64,000 nt of DNA from an uncultured Eggerthellaceae bacterium (GCA_947566075.1 CANOIM010000009.1:16055-80054); one strand, 5' to 3'. Shown: positions 46,985 through 55,423, numbered from the stretch's first letter. Made by a program: numbers and translations. Notes: generated by a model from the letters alone, not told the origin.

Positions 46985-49288
46985 CTAGAGGCTGAAATCG
47001 AAGGAACGCCCACCGAACCGCTCTCGTTTCAACTCCAACAGGAATCCCGTCATGGCTGCATCCTGCACCGGCCGCACCGCCCGGATGACGCCCTCTATGG
47101 TGTGGGCATCCAAGATGCCCAGGTCAGCCAAATGACGCACGGAATCCCTATCATCATGGTACGCCATGGCCAAGCATATGTCCTCTAGCCCCAACCGAAG
47201 CGTCCGCCGCGCCCGTTCCTGAGTAGCCTCCGCCATGTAGACCGGGTCTTCCAACCGCTGGATCAACCGCACTGCGCGCTCATAGGTATCAAGCCCCGTT
47301 TCGCTTTGGGCATCGAAGCTGGCGGCATTGATGACGGAATTGTCATAGTGTTCGAAAAGGGCTTGGACGTTCACGAAGGTGGGCACCGTAAGGGCCAGTA
47401 TCATCTGCTGTTCGCCACGGTCTGTATGGGGTGGCCATAGATCGAAGCATCCATGGCCTTCATAGGGTTCCACCAGGTCAACATGGATATGATCCAGGGG
47501 CGCATCCACCGCCAGCCCGCGCACCCCCACCACGCTGATGCGGTCAGAGAGGAAGAGCTCCTTGATGGAGGTTGACCCGTTGAAGGCATAGGCAGCCACC
47601 TCATCCACCTTCGACGGAATATGCACCACCTCATCCGGCCCGATGTAGACCACCACACGCTCTGCACCATTTGACTTGCGCTCCACCAGCATCCCGCTCT
47701 CTACCCGGAAGCGCTGAGACCCTTCCCCTACACGAACGGCCTGTAAGGCGGGGGCCTCTTTGCCGTGGTGAGCCCCGTGGGTGATGAGCGCCCGGTCTCC
47801 CAGTTCCTCAAGACCCGCGGGCAGGAAGACCTCCTCTAAAGAGGTGTCAAGGAAAGCTTCCTGGCCGATGCGCACCACGCTGTTCGGAATATTCACCTGG
47901 CGAAGCGCCTGGCAGGCACGGAAGGCGCCTTCGCCGATCACTCGCAGGCCCTCTGGTAGCTGCACAGACATCAACCGGGTGGCGTTCTGGAACGCTTCGG
48001 CATCCACCGAGACGGTTCCCGGCTTCACAGCATACTGTTCCACCTGCCCATCTAGCAGACGCACCAGATGAAGCCCATCTGCAGCGCTGCGGTACAAGCC
48101 CCCTACCCCATCGAAGGAGAGCGGTCCTCCCTCAGCTATGGAGAAAGCCCCCTCCTCCCCTGAGAAGCGTAAAGGGGTGCCATCGGTCAGATGAGCACCC
48201 ACCTCTTGGATGCTGGCGGGAAGAGCTAGCTGCTCAAGGGATGTATCCGCAAAGGCATAGGGGCCGATGAGCTCAAGTTCCGCATCAAGCGTCACCGTTT
48301 TGAGATGACGGCAGGTGAAGAACGCCTTCTCAAGGATGACCCGCAACTGGGTAGGAGCCGTGAAAGAACTGATAGAGGTATGGGCGAAAGCGAATTCCCC
48401 CACCACTTCCAAGGAATCCGGCAGGCTCACTTGCCGAAGGCAGGTGAAGGAGCTGAACGCCTTCTTCCCGAGGGCTTTGCACCCTTCAGCAACGGCATAG
48501 GATGCCACCGGGACAGCCAAAGCGGCCAGCACCGTTCCGTCTGCGCTGTACAGAGCCAGGCCGTCGGTCTTCATGAAGGGATTCTCTTCTGACACCTGGA
48601 CAGCTTCAAGCTGGCTGTTCGTGAATGTCCCGGGCTGGATATCCCGCGTTCCTTCCCCTATGACCAGCTCTTTCAGGGCGACGGTATGGTCGAAGATGCG
48701 AGGGCTTATCACCTCTAGGCTTCCTGGAAGCTTCAGGTAGGAGAGCTTCTTGCAATACCGGAACCAATCAGGGATGTATTCTGAGACCAATGAGGGCAAG
48801 GTGGTCCGCTCAAGGTTCACATTGCCCCGGAAGGCACACGAACCGATGGCCACCACCGTATCAGGAACAGTGACCTCTTCCACACTGGAAAGATAGGCGC
48901 ATCCATCAGGACCTATCTCTACTACCGGATGCCCTTGGATCTGCTCAGGCACTTGGAGGGAAGCAACGCTGGTCTCACACCCCTTGATGCGAACATCAGC
49001 GCCGTCTAACAAGACGTATTCCCAAAGCGTGCCTTCCTCATCAACCCATTCGAGGGGCTCTGATTCGCGCGCAGCCTCTAGTTGGGCTGCTTTCAGGGCA
49101 GCTTCCCGGCGTTCCTTGATACGAGTTTCGGCCTCTACCGCTTTATCCCAAGTAGCAGTCATATCTCCCATGACCGTGGGAGAGAAGCCCCCAAAGCAGA
49201 CATCCAATGCGCTTATGTCCACGCCCAGGCTTACGCCCAATTCAGCCCGCCTATCTTCCTTAACTGAACCAGTGAGCAGAGCATCCAT
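46985..49288 (-). CDS. Cytoplasmic BspA-type leucine-rich repeat protein
   Basis: A 767-residue protein with no signal peptide. After an N-terminal domain with a coiled-coil segment (KERREAALKAAQLEAARESE) it has about ten LRR_5 (BspA/TpLRR) repeats, for example LPGSLEVISPRIFDHT, LPDSLEVVGEFAFAHT, LPEGLRVIGEGAFRACQALR, and a C-terminal helical domain of about 130 residues. BspA repeats are usually extracellular adhesins; here the missing signal and the operon with VWA and MoxR proteins suggest an intracellular recognition module. First gene of the operon; no clear Shine-Dalgarno. Confidence 0.85.
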   Translation of the reverse strand: MDALLTGSVKEDRRAELGVSLGVDISALDVCFGGFSPTVMGDMTATWDKAVEAETRIKERREAALKAAQLEAARESEPLEWVDEEGTLWEYVLLDGADVRIKGCETSVASLQVPEQIQGHPVVEIGPDGCAYLSSVEEVTVPDTVVAIGSCAFRGNVNLERTTLPSLVSEYIPDWFRYCKKLSYLKLPGSLEVISPRIFDHTVALKELVIGEGTRDIQPGTFTNSQLEAVQVSEENPFMKTDGLALYSADGTVLAALAVPVASYAVAEGCKALGKKAFSSFTCLRQVSLPDSLEVVGEFAFAHTSISSFTAPTQLRVILEKAFFTCRHLKTVTLDAELELIGPYAFADTSLEQLALPASIQEVGAHLTDGTPLRFSGEEGAFSIAEGGPLSFDGVGGLYRSAADGLHLVRLLDGQVEQYAVKPGTVSVDAEAFQNATRLMSVQLPEGLRVIGEGAFRACQALRQVNIPNSVVRIGQEAFLDTSLEEVFLPAGLEELGDRALITHGAHHGKEAPALQAVRVGEGSQRFRVESGMLVERKSNGAERVVVYIGPDEVVHIPSKVDEVAAYAFNGSTSIKELFLSDRISVVGVRGLAVDAPLDHIHVDLVEPYEGHGCFDLWPPHTDRGEQQMILALTVPTFVNVQALFEHYDNSVINAASFDAQSETGLDTYERAVRLIQRLEDPVYMAEATQERARRTLRLGLEDICLAMAYHDDRDSVRHLADLGILDAHTIEGVIRAVRPVQDAAMTGFLLELKRERFGGRSFDFSL

Positions 49289-49466
49289 GGAACAACGACC
49301 GCTACGCTATATCCCAAGATCTTGAAAGGGATCGTATTGGCAACGGTAGCGAGGGGCCTCAGCGTGCTTCAGATTGCCGCGAAGGCGCGCCCGAGCGTAC
49401 TTCGTACGTGAGGAAGAAGCGCCTGGAGTGGCAAGATGAGGTGCGATGTGGCCCCGCAGCGTCATG

Positions 49467-49504
49467 TGATTCCTATATATAGAGTTCTCTATATATAGGA
49501 ATCA
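49467..49504. repeat. AT-rich perfect 18-bp inverted repeat
   Basis: TGATTCCTATATATAGAG (49467-49484) and its exact complement (49487-49504) are separated by TT. The right end includes the TGA stop of the gene at 49502. As RNA it would be a long AU-rich hairpin ending that gene; as DNA it is a possible protein-binding site or cruciform. A second small dyad, CGTAC-TTC-GTACG, lies at 49396-49408. The remainder of 49289-49501 contains no gene. Confidence 0.75.
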
Positions 49505-49849
49505 TGACAGAGGCCCGTTTGCCTCCCACGGCGCCCCCGCCGGATTCAATGCACGGCGCGGTGCGATCTCATCAGCGAACATGATGCAGTACCGCAGGCC
49601 CTTCAGCGTAACGTAGAGCGAAGCGATCTCATGGGCACCGCCCTGATTGAACACTTCGTAGGTGAGCAGTTCGCGATCGATCATGGGCTGGAAGACAGGA
49701 TTGCCCAAGACCTTCTCCAGGAGCATGTTGGATGCCTGGCGGCCCAGCTCATCTTGTTTGAGCGAGATGTTGTACAGAACGAGTTCCTGTTCCTCGGTCA
49801 GGCGGCCAAGGTCTTCGATCTCAGCGCGGATCTCTTCTTCGGTAGCCAT
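49502..49849 (-). CDS. Small protein of unknown function
   Basis: 115 residues, cytoplasmic. The first half is helical and acidic (MATEEEIRAEIEDLGRLTEE, KQDELGRQASNMLLEKVLG); the second half has RELLTYEVFNQGGAHEIASL and a Pro/Ala-rich tail. Not recognised. AAGGAGG is 7 nt before ATG 49849. Downstream of the molybdoenzyme locus but after a strong terminator, so probably a separate transcript. Confidence 0.72.
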   Translation of the reverse strand: MATEEEIRAEIEDLGRLTEEQELVLYNISLKQDELGRQASNMLLEKVLGNPVFQPMIDRELLTYEVFNQGGAHEIASLYVTLKGLRYCIMFADEIAPRRALNPAGAPWEANGPLS

Positions 49850-49979
49850 GGGAAATCCTCCTTGAACGTAATAGATACGAAGTCACGTAGGGCAAGCTTC
49901 AGCCTGCTTCATCTGTTGCGGGTAATGATACAAGCAGATTGAAGCCTACGCTACGGTACTCATAGGATGCAAAGAAAAA

Positions 49980-50004
49980 GGGGCCGCCCTCATTGGGCAG
50001 CCCC
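49980..50004 (-). terminator. Terminator of the second molybdoenzyme operon
   Basis: GGGGCCGCCC (49980-49989) pairs with GGGCAGCCCC (49995-50004), one mismatch, loop TCATT; leftward the transcript continues UUUUUC. It closes the operon of 50021-53145. Confidence 0.85.
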
Positions 50005-50020
50005 TTAGGGAGCAAAGGAG

Positions 50021-50296
50021 CTAAACGCCCTTGTAGCCCTGAGAAGGATCGCTCTGGCCAACGCCGATGCCGTCGTCGCCAGCTTCGTTCCCGGTACGCT
50101 TGGTGGAGGTGTAGCCGCCCCAACCGCGTGCCTTGAACTCATCCTTCACCCAGAAGATCTGGGCCTTCATGAGGTCAGGCTGGGCAACGCCGAACTCAGC
50201 CATAGCCTCATCCTTGGACTTGCCAGCCTTAACGAGCTCGTTCAGCTTGTCAGCTGCCTCATTGGCAGGCATTGCCATGAACTCTTCTTTGGTCAT
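50021..50296 (-). CDS. 91-residue protein of the second molybdoenzyme locus
   Basis: A small soluble protein (MTKEEFMAMPANEAADKLNE, then a helical region to about residue 55 and a Gly-rich tail GWGGYTSTKRTGNEAGDDG). AGGAGGT is 4 nt before ATG 50296. Not recognised. It is the last gene of an operon whose other members are a molybdoenzyme and its degenerate small subunit, so it may be a third subunit or specific chaperone. A hairpin separates it from the small-subunit gene. Confidence 0.75.
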   Translation of the reverse strand: MTKEEFMAMPANEAADKLNELVKAGKSKDEAMAEFGVAQPDLMKAQIFWVKDEFKARGWGGYTSTKRTGNEAGDDGIGVGQSDPSQGYKGV

Positions 50297-50323
50297 CTTG
50301 ACCTCCTCGGTCTTCCTCAGACT

Positions 50324-50360
50324 CCTTCGACCTGGATTATATTTCAAATCAGGCCGAAGG
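50324..50360. other. Intra-operon hairpin before the 91-residue protein gene
   Basis: CCTTCGACCTG (50324-50334) pairs with CAGGCCGAAGG (50350-50360), ten of eleven positions, loop 15 nt. It lies between the small-subunit stop and the next ribosome site and could set differing expression of the two genes. Confidence 0.5.
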
Positions 50361-50383
50361 AACCAATCGATGTCTAAAGAAAC

Positions 50384-50803
50384 TTACAGCTGGAAGAGGA
50401 CCATCGGACGATCGAACTTCTTCATCTTCTCGGTCATCTCATCCAGGGTGCCGTAGTAAAGAGTACCGGACTCTTCAACCTGGCAAGCGAGCGGACGCTG
50501 GCCAGCCTTGTCACCCTCAGGACCATAATGCTTGGAGAAGATCTCAGTCGGGCAAGGAATGTAGAACCACTCCCAGTTCTCGCCGCAGGTCTCGTCGCCG
50601 CCCTTGAAGAACGGGCCGACCTCAACCTCTTTGATCCCCCACTGGTCGATCGGAAGCTCGAACTCTTCCTTGCAAGCGATCTCGGCAGCATGGTTGCCGG
50701 AGAAGTACCTGTAGTCGCAAAGAAGGGCGTAACGGGTGCCGTCGTAGCGCGGATCCTTGATCGCATCTTCGAATTGCTTTTCAATCTCAGGAGTATTAGC
50801 CAT
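50384..50803 (-). CDS. Degenerate ferredoxin-type small subunit that has lost its Fe-S cysteines
   Basis: A 139-residue homologue of the two-cluster ferredoxin subunit at 3531. The alignment is clear from framework residues (GIK-x-x-E-x-GP, the W-x-x-x-YIP segment, P ... YG). Yet YCTGCHSCEVACK of the paralogue is YRYFSGNHAAEIACK here (only the last Cys kept), and CDLC ... CVQHC is FSKH ... ACQVE. At least six of the eight cluster ligands are gone, so neither [4Fe-4S] cluster can be built in the usual way. It may serve as a structural subunit. GGAAG precedes ATG 50803. It follows the catalytic gene by 20 bp. Confidence 0.85.
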   Translation of the reverse strand: MANTPEIEKQFEDAIKDPRYDGTRYALLCDYRYFSGNHAAEIACKEEFELPIDQWGIKEVEVGPFFKGGDETCGENWEWFYIPCPTEIFSKHYGPEGDKAGQRPLACQVEESGTLYYGTLDEMTEKMKKFDRPMVLFQL

Positions 50804-50823
50804 CTAATTCACTTCCTTTCGAA

Positions 50824-53145
50824 TTAATCAGCATCGAGGCTGCGGACGCGACGGGCGTTGCACATAACACCCTTGTAAGGAGCGCCGAATCCGAGCTTAC
50901 CGATGTTCATGTGCGGAACCAGGCTGTTGAAGTTGGACTTCCACACGCCGAACAGGTTGGGCTCTTCGCCGTCCTGCTCAGGGAACCACCAACCATGAGC
51001 GCAGTTCAGGATGCCTTCCTTCATGACCGGCGTGATCTCAGCCTTGAAGCGAGCCTCGCCGAACATGTTGTACACCTCAACCCAGTCACCCTCAGTGATG
51101 CCGTACTCCTCAGCAGTCTTCGGATTGATCTGGACCCAGGGCCACGGATCGATCTGACGCAGAGACGGCACATGACGGTGCTCAGAGTGGAAGGAGCTGT
51201 ACCGACGAGAACCAGAGGTGGTGATCAGCGGATACTTCTCCTTCTCCTCAGCCGTACGCAGGTCAGAGTACGGTGAGTAGTTCGGCTCCTCGTAGTAGGG
51301 CAGCGGATCCTCGCCCCAGGATTCGTAGAGGATGGAGTAAGCCTCGATCTGGCCGGTGATGGTGTTGAAGCCAGGCTGGCCGTCGAAGCGGAGGAGGCCC
51401 TTGGCGTACTTCTCGTACTCGAAGCCATGGGCACCAGGCTGGTAGATGCCGAGCTCCTGGAAGCTGTTCCAGTCGTAGCCCAGCTCCTTCAGCTGGTCAG
51501 AGTAGAAGTCCTGGGTGGCCTGCTCGAGCAGATCCCAATCCAGCTTGTGCTCATCAGCGGGCTTGTACCAGGGGTACCACTCCGGATTCAGGCGCTGGCC
51601 GAAGACCAGGCAGATCTGAACGTCAGACATGCACTCGCCAACCGTGAGAGCCTTGTTCATGGGGCCCATGAACACGGTGTTGCGGCCGTAGTGGGTCAGG
51701 CAGATGCCAGTGTGCTCAGCCCAGGTGCACATCGGGAGGAAGTAGTCGCCCACAGCCATGGCCGTCGGGGTCATGGTGAGGTCTTGGATGACAACGAACT
51801 CAAGCTTCTGGAGGGCCTTGTGCCAACGCTTCGGCTGTGCGGAGCAGGTGGGGGCCAGGAAGTTAGAGCTGTTGAACCAGCCCATCTTCAGAGCATAGGG
51901 CTCGTCGGTTTCCATGGTGTTCAGGGTCTCGTCAGGCTGAGTGGTAGCCATGCCCGTGGACAGGCCCGGCCAAGCAGCAGCACCGATACGGAGAGCCCAC
52001 ACCTCGTCGGACATAGCGCCGCGCTGGTTCATGCGCCACTTGCCCAGGAGAGCAGACGGAGGACCAAGGGTGAGTCCGCCAGGACGGTCGATGGAGCCAG
52101 ACAGGCCAGCCAGGATGATCATGGCCTGAGACAGCTGCACGCCGTTCTTGTTCTGGTCAAAGGCGAGGCCCCATGCCCAGCCGATCGGGCGCTCGGTGCC
52201 GATGATGTGAGCGGCACGCTTGATGGCCTCAACCGGAACGGTGGTGATCTCAGAGACCTTCTCCACCGGGTACTCAGCGGCGCGAGCCTTGACCTCGTCC
52301 AGACCGTAGATCCACTGCTCAGCGAACTCGTGGTCATACTCGTCGTTCTGGAACATGAGGTTCATGATGCCCAGAGCCATGGCGGTGTCAGTCTGAGGAC
52401 GAACCTGCAGCAGGAGGTTGCCGCGGTGAGCGCCAACCCAGGTGACGCGGGGATCGATGTCGATGATATGGGTACCCAAGCGCATCATGTCCACCAGGCA
52501 GTGGCCGAAGAAGCCGTCGCCGTTGGAGGGCAGAGGCTCCTTGCCCCAGAGCACGACCCACTTGGAGAGGGTGTACTGCGGGTCAATGTAGGAGCCGGGC
52601 AGGTGGCCTGCATAGTCAAGCTCAGGATAGCCAGCGCCGAGAACGTAGTCAGCGATGGAGCAACGAGGACCATAGCAAGACCAGCCAGACTGGGTGTAGC
52701 AGCAGTTAGGGGACTGCAGCACAGAGAAGGTCAGAGCGTAGTAGAAGATGCAAGCCTCACGACCGGTGCCACCGAAGCAGACGATGGACTCGGGGCCGTA
52801 GGTGTTCTGGAAGTAGCGCACCTTCTCGCAGATGGTGTCGATCGCTTCATCCCAAGTGGTCTGGACCCACTTGTCCTTGCCACGATCCTCGAAAGCACGC
52901 TTCATCGGGTGGATGATGCGGCTCGGCGCATACGTGTACTCACGCAGCGCGAGGTTCATGGCGTTCACGCGGCCGGTGGTGATGGGGTTGTCGTCGTCAC
53001 CCTCGATGCGGATGAGCTCGCCATCCTTGGTGATGACCTTGACGCCATACCCTACCGGGTGAGATCCCGGAGGAGACCACGTGTTGGAGCGTGTAGCGAC
53101 GGTGCCGTCTTCGCGCTCGACTCGCCACTCTTTGCTGTAAGCCAT
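50824..53145 (-). CDS. Molybdopterin enzyme catalytic subunit lacking the N-terminal Fe-S cluster
   Basis: A 773-residue DMSO-reductase-family protein, paralogous to the enzyme at 3874. Shared landmarks include YAPSRIIHPMKRAFEDRGKDKW, FGGTGREACIF, the Mo-ligand region SGWSCYGPR, GNLLLQVRPQTD, DYFLPMCTWAE and HGWWFPEQDGEEPN. The N-terminal ligand positions that read GCHNGC ... LCSRC in the paralogue read TWSPPGSHPVGYG ... VNAMN here, so the proximal [4Fe-4S] cluster is absent, as in pyrogallol transhydroxylase. No signal peptide. ATG 53145 has AAGGA 5 nt upstream. Likely chemistry: redox-neutral transfer, hydration or isomerisation; the substrate is unknown. Confidence 0.88.
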   Translation of the reverse strand: MAYSKEWRVEREDGTVATRSNTWSPPGSHPVGYGVKVITKDGELIRIEGDDDNPITTGRVNAMNLALREYTYAPSRIIHPMKRAFEDRGKDKWVQTTWDEAIDTICEKVRYFQNTYGPESIVCFGGTGREACIFYYALTFSVLQSPNCCYTQSGWSCYGPRCSIADYVLGAGYPELDYAGHLPGSYIDPQYTLSKWVVLWGKEPLPSNGDGFFGHCLVDMMRLGTHIIDIDPRVTWVGAHRGNLLLQVRPQTDTAMALGIMNLMFQNDEYDHEFAEQWIYGLDEVKARAAEYPVEKVSEITTVPVEAIKRAAHIIGTERPIGWAWGLAFDQNKNGVQLSQAMIILAGLSGSIDRPGGLTLGPPSALLGKWRMNQRGAMSDEVWALRIGAAAWPGLSTGMATTQPDETLNTMETDEPYALKMGWFNSSNFLAPTCSAQPKRWHKALQKLEFVVIQDLTMTPTAMAVGDYFLPMCTWAEHTGICLTHYGRNTVFMGPMNKALTVGECMSDVQICLVFGQRLNPEWYPWYKPADEHKLDWDLLEQATQDFYSDQLKELGYDWNSFQELGIYQPGAHGFEYEKYAKGLLRFDGQPGFNTITGQIEAYSILYESWGEDPLPYYEEPNYSPYSDLRTAEEKEKYPLITTSGSRRYSSFHSEHRHVPSLRQIDPWPWVQINPKTAEEYGITEGDWVEVYNMFGEARFKAEITPVMKEGILNCAHGWWFPEQDGEEPNLFGVWKSNFNSLVPHMNIGKLGFGAPYKGVMCNARRVRSLDAD

Positions 53146-53223
53146 ACTTTTCCTTCTTTCTCGCGTTTCCATACTTATGGAACCTTCCCGCATGCGCGAA
53201 CATGCGGTCTTACAAGCCTGCCG

Positions 53224-53252
53224 AACCTACATATATATGTAATGTCCGACAA
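53224..53252 (-). promoter_or_regulatory. Promoter and operator candidate of the second molybdoenzyme operon
   Basis: Leftward: TTGTCG (53252-53247), exactly 17 bp, TAGGTT (53229-53224). The spacer holds a perfect 14-bp palindrome TACATATATATGTA (53228-53241), well placed for control by the divergent LuxR protein. Confidence 0.5.
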
Positions 53253-53311
53253 CCTTCTGAGCTATCCCTAGCTAACCCAGAAAGCTGCTTGGAAGCCGAT
53301 CAGAAACAGCC

Positions 53312-53339
53312 TTGGCTGTGACTGGTTACGAAATATAAA
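53312..53339 (+). promoter_or_regulatory. Promoter of the membrane LuxR regulator
   Basis: TTGGCT (53312-53317), 16 bp, TATAAA (53334-53339). AGGAGGG (53341-53347) lies right at the predicted start, yet no start codon follows it; the first coding starts are 70-80 nt away. Confidence 0.5.
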
Positions 53340-53417
53340 CAGGAGGGTAAAAATCAGGTCGTATCATCAGTTTGTAATTAGCTTTCAACCCCTCATACCC
53401 GCGGGTTGATTTTTATC

Positions 53418-55310
53418 ATGACCATTTCTATAATGCCTGTTCAGACGCTCGTATCGCATCAATCCGAAAGGCGCCGCTTGTCAACTCCAGAACCGCGGAT
53501 CACCGTGAGCATAAAACGGAGCGCCGATGGCTCCCGGGCCACCGGCGAGCTCAATTCGCTTTCCCTTGGATTCGGCATATTCCAGGTCTGGCTCTTCATG
53601 GCTGTATACAACGGCGCGAAGATGTTCGCCCCGTCTGGCCTCATCCCGGGCTTTCCCTATCTTCCCTCTGAGATGTCATCTCCTGTATTGGTGGCTTTCC
53701 TGCTGGTGGGAGGCATCGGGCTGATCGCCATCGGCGCCACCAACCAGCTGTTCCTCCGCTTCTATGTGAGCAAGCGCGCGCTCTTCGCTGCAACCCTTCT
53801 ATGCTGCTTGGGCACTGCACTCCTCTACGGAGGCTGTACGGCCAACGTCGGTGGCCTGCTTGCCATGATAGCTGGTGCCATCATGGGCATCGGATCAAGC
53901 CTTCTCTTCATCATCTGGGGAACCACATTCGCACGCTTCCAATTCGCCACCATCGTCCTCAACACCTCTATCTCCTATGTGGTGGGCATCTCCATTTCGG
54001 TGGTCTGTGCGAACTGGGTTCCTTCTCCTATCAGTGGGCTGATCACCATCCTGCTGCCTTTGGCATCCATGCCCATCCTCATGAATATGATCCCCCGGCC
54101 CTATTACCAGCGTCACGAAGAGCCCATCTTCCGGCCCCTCTCGGCCAACCGGGTGAACGAGGCATCTTTCCTTGCCCGCTTCGGTTTCCCCGTGTTGGTG
54201 GTGGGCATCACCTTAGGAGCTCTTCGCAGCGTTTGCATCGGACAGGTGCTCCCTGAGGGTTCGCTCACCATCCAATTCGCCTTCGGGCTCTCATGCATCA
54301 CGTCTTTGGTCGTCTATATCATGGCTATCGCCATCACGAAGCGTGACCTCTTCTGGGACACCCTCTTCCGCGTGGTCATGCCCATCACCATGGCAGGGAT
54401 CGCCAGCATCGCGCTGCTCGTGGGGAACTGGGATGTCCTTGCCTCATTCTTCGTATCCATGGGCTATGTTTGCCTTGAGATCATGCTCTGGGTCTTCTTC
54501 GCAGGCATCGCCCAGCAATTCCGCATCTCACCCATCTTCGTGTTCGGCATCGGGCGGGGCCTCTTGGAATTCGGCAGCGTAGTGGGCTCGGTCATCGTGA
54601 CCGAGGTGTTCTTGGTAGGGCTCTCTGAGGCGGGTCTTGCCCAGGCGGCACTCATCCTGGCCGTGCTGCTCTCCATTGGTTATGCGTTCCTCCCCCGGTA
54701 CCGGGAGATAAAGGCCATGGTGTCTGACCCTCATGCATCCCCGGCCAAAGCAGAACCGCCGGTGCAGATGTGGGAAGGCGTCTCCCACGATGGCACGCCC
54801 ATTCCCGTGGGCGGGGCTATCGGCGCCTTCGGCGGAACCGCCGTGTTCGCCCCCATCGTCAACACCACCCCCTTGGCCTCTGAGACGAAAGAAGGCAACC
54901 CGAACGGCGATGCTGACGGAGCTGCAGCCCTTGATGAAGATGATGAGGAGAAGGGCAGCTTCCGACGCCGCTGCGATGAGCTCTCAGAGCAGTACCTCCT
55001 TTCCACCCGCGAAAAGGAGGTGTTCCTCATCCTGGCGAAGGGGCATAATGCCACCTTCATCCAAGAACAGCTCTGCGTTTCGAAGAGCACGGCGAAGACC
55101 CACATCAACCACATCTACAAGAAGATGGACATCCACACTCAGCAGGAGCTATTGAAGATGGTGGAGGACCGCCCACGGCTCTCTAAGCGCAAGCAGAAAG
55201 CAGCGGCGAAGGAGGCAGCCGCAGCGGCCAAAGAAGCGGCTTCAGCCCCTAAAGATGTCGAAGCGCCCCGCAAGCGAGGCCTTCGAGCTGATATCTTCGG
55301 CACCCGATGA
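53418..55310 (+). CDS. Membrane-embedded LuxR-family regulator
   Basis: About 630 residues. After a short polar start, residues about 45-420 form twelve or so hydrophobic helices; a Pro/Gly-rich linker leads to a C-terminal LuxR-type helix-turn-helix (LSTREKEVFLILAKGHNATF, then KSTAKTHINHIYKKMD). The tail is Ala/Lys-rich. The sensor is probably a membrane transporter-like module coupled directly to DNA binding. It is divergent from the second molybdoenzyme operon, its likely target. The start is uncertain (TTG 53406, ATG 53418 or ATG 53433) since none has a Shine-Dalgarno. Repeat copy 4 starts 6 bp after the stop. Confidence 0.87.
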   Translation: MTISIMPVQTLVSHQSERRRLSTPEPRITVSIKRSADGSRATGELNSLSLGFGIFQVWLFMAVYNGAKMFAPSGLIPGFPYLPSEMSSPVLVAFLLVGGIGLIAIGATNQLFLRFYVSKRALFAATLLCCLGTALLYGGCTANVGGLLAMIAGAIMGIGSSLLFIIWGTTFARFQFATIVLNTSISYVVGISISVVCANWVPSPISGLITILLPLASMPILMNMIPRPYYQRHEEPIFRPLSANRVNEASFLARFGFPVLVVGITLGALRSVCIGQVLPEGSLTIQFAFGLSCITSLVVYIMAIAITKRDLFWDTLFRVVMPITMAGIASIALLVGNWDVLASFFVSMGYVCLEIMLWVFFAGIAQQFRISPIFVFGIGRGLLEFGSVVGSVIVTEVFLVGLSEAGLAQAALILAVLLSIGYAFLPRYREIKAMVSDPHASPAKAEPPVQMWEGVSHDGTPIPVGGAIGAFGGTAVFAPIVNTTPLASETKEGNPNGDADGAAALDEDDEEKGSFRRRCDELSEQYLLSTREKEVFLILAKGHNATFIQEQLCVSKSTAKTHINHIYKKMDIHTQQELLKMVEDRPRLSKRKQKAAAKEAAAAAKEAASAPKDVEAPRKRGLRADIFGTR

Positions 55311-55315
55311 AAAAG

Positions 55316-55423
55316 GACGGACAACGGGGACGTAGGCTATTGTCCTGTTTTCCGATAGCGGTAACTGAGCTGGCGAACCTCTTTGGGGAAACAGGACAAT
55401 AGCCTACGTCCCCGTTGTCCGTC
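55316..55423. repeat. REP-like repeat pair, copy 4
   Basis: 35-bp perfect inverted arms (55316-55350 and 55389-55423) around a 38-bp centre. Each carries GGACAACGGGGACGTAGGC followed by TATTGTCC, identical to copy 1. It lies between the convergent LuxR and serA-like genes. Confidence 0.92.

Noticed and set aside
49850..49979. An imperfect inverted repeat (GTAGGGCAAGCTTCAG and CTACGCTACGG region)
   Set aside because: Only about 17 of 23 positions pair, too weak to separate from chance beside a proven terminator.
53341..53405. A leader peptide after AGGAGGG upstream of the membrane LuxR gene
   Set aside because: The frame after the site has no ATG, GTG or TTG at workable spacing; kept only as an oddity in findings.
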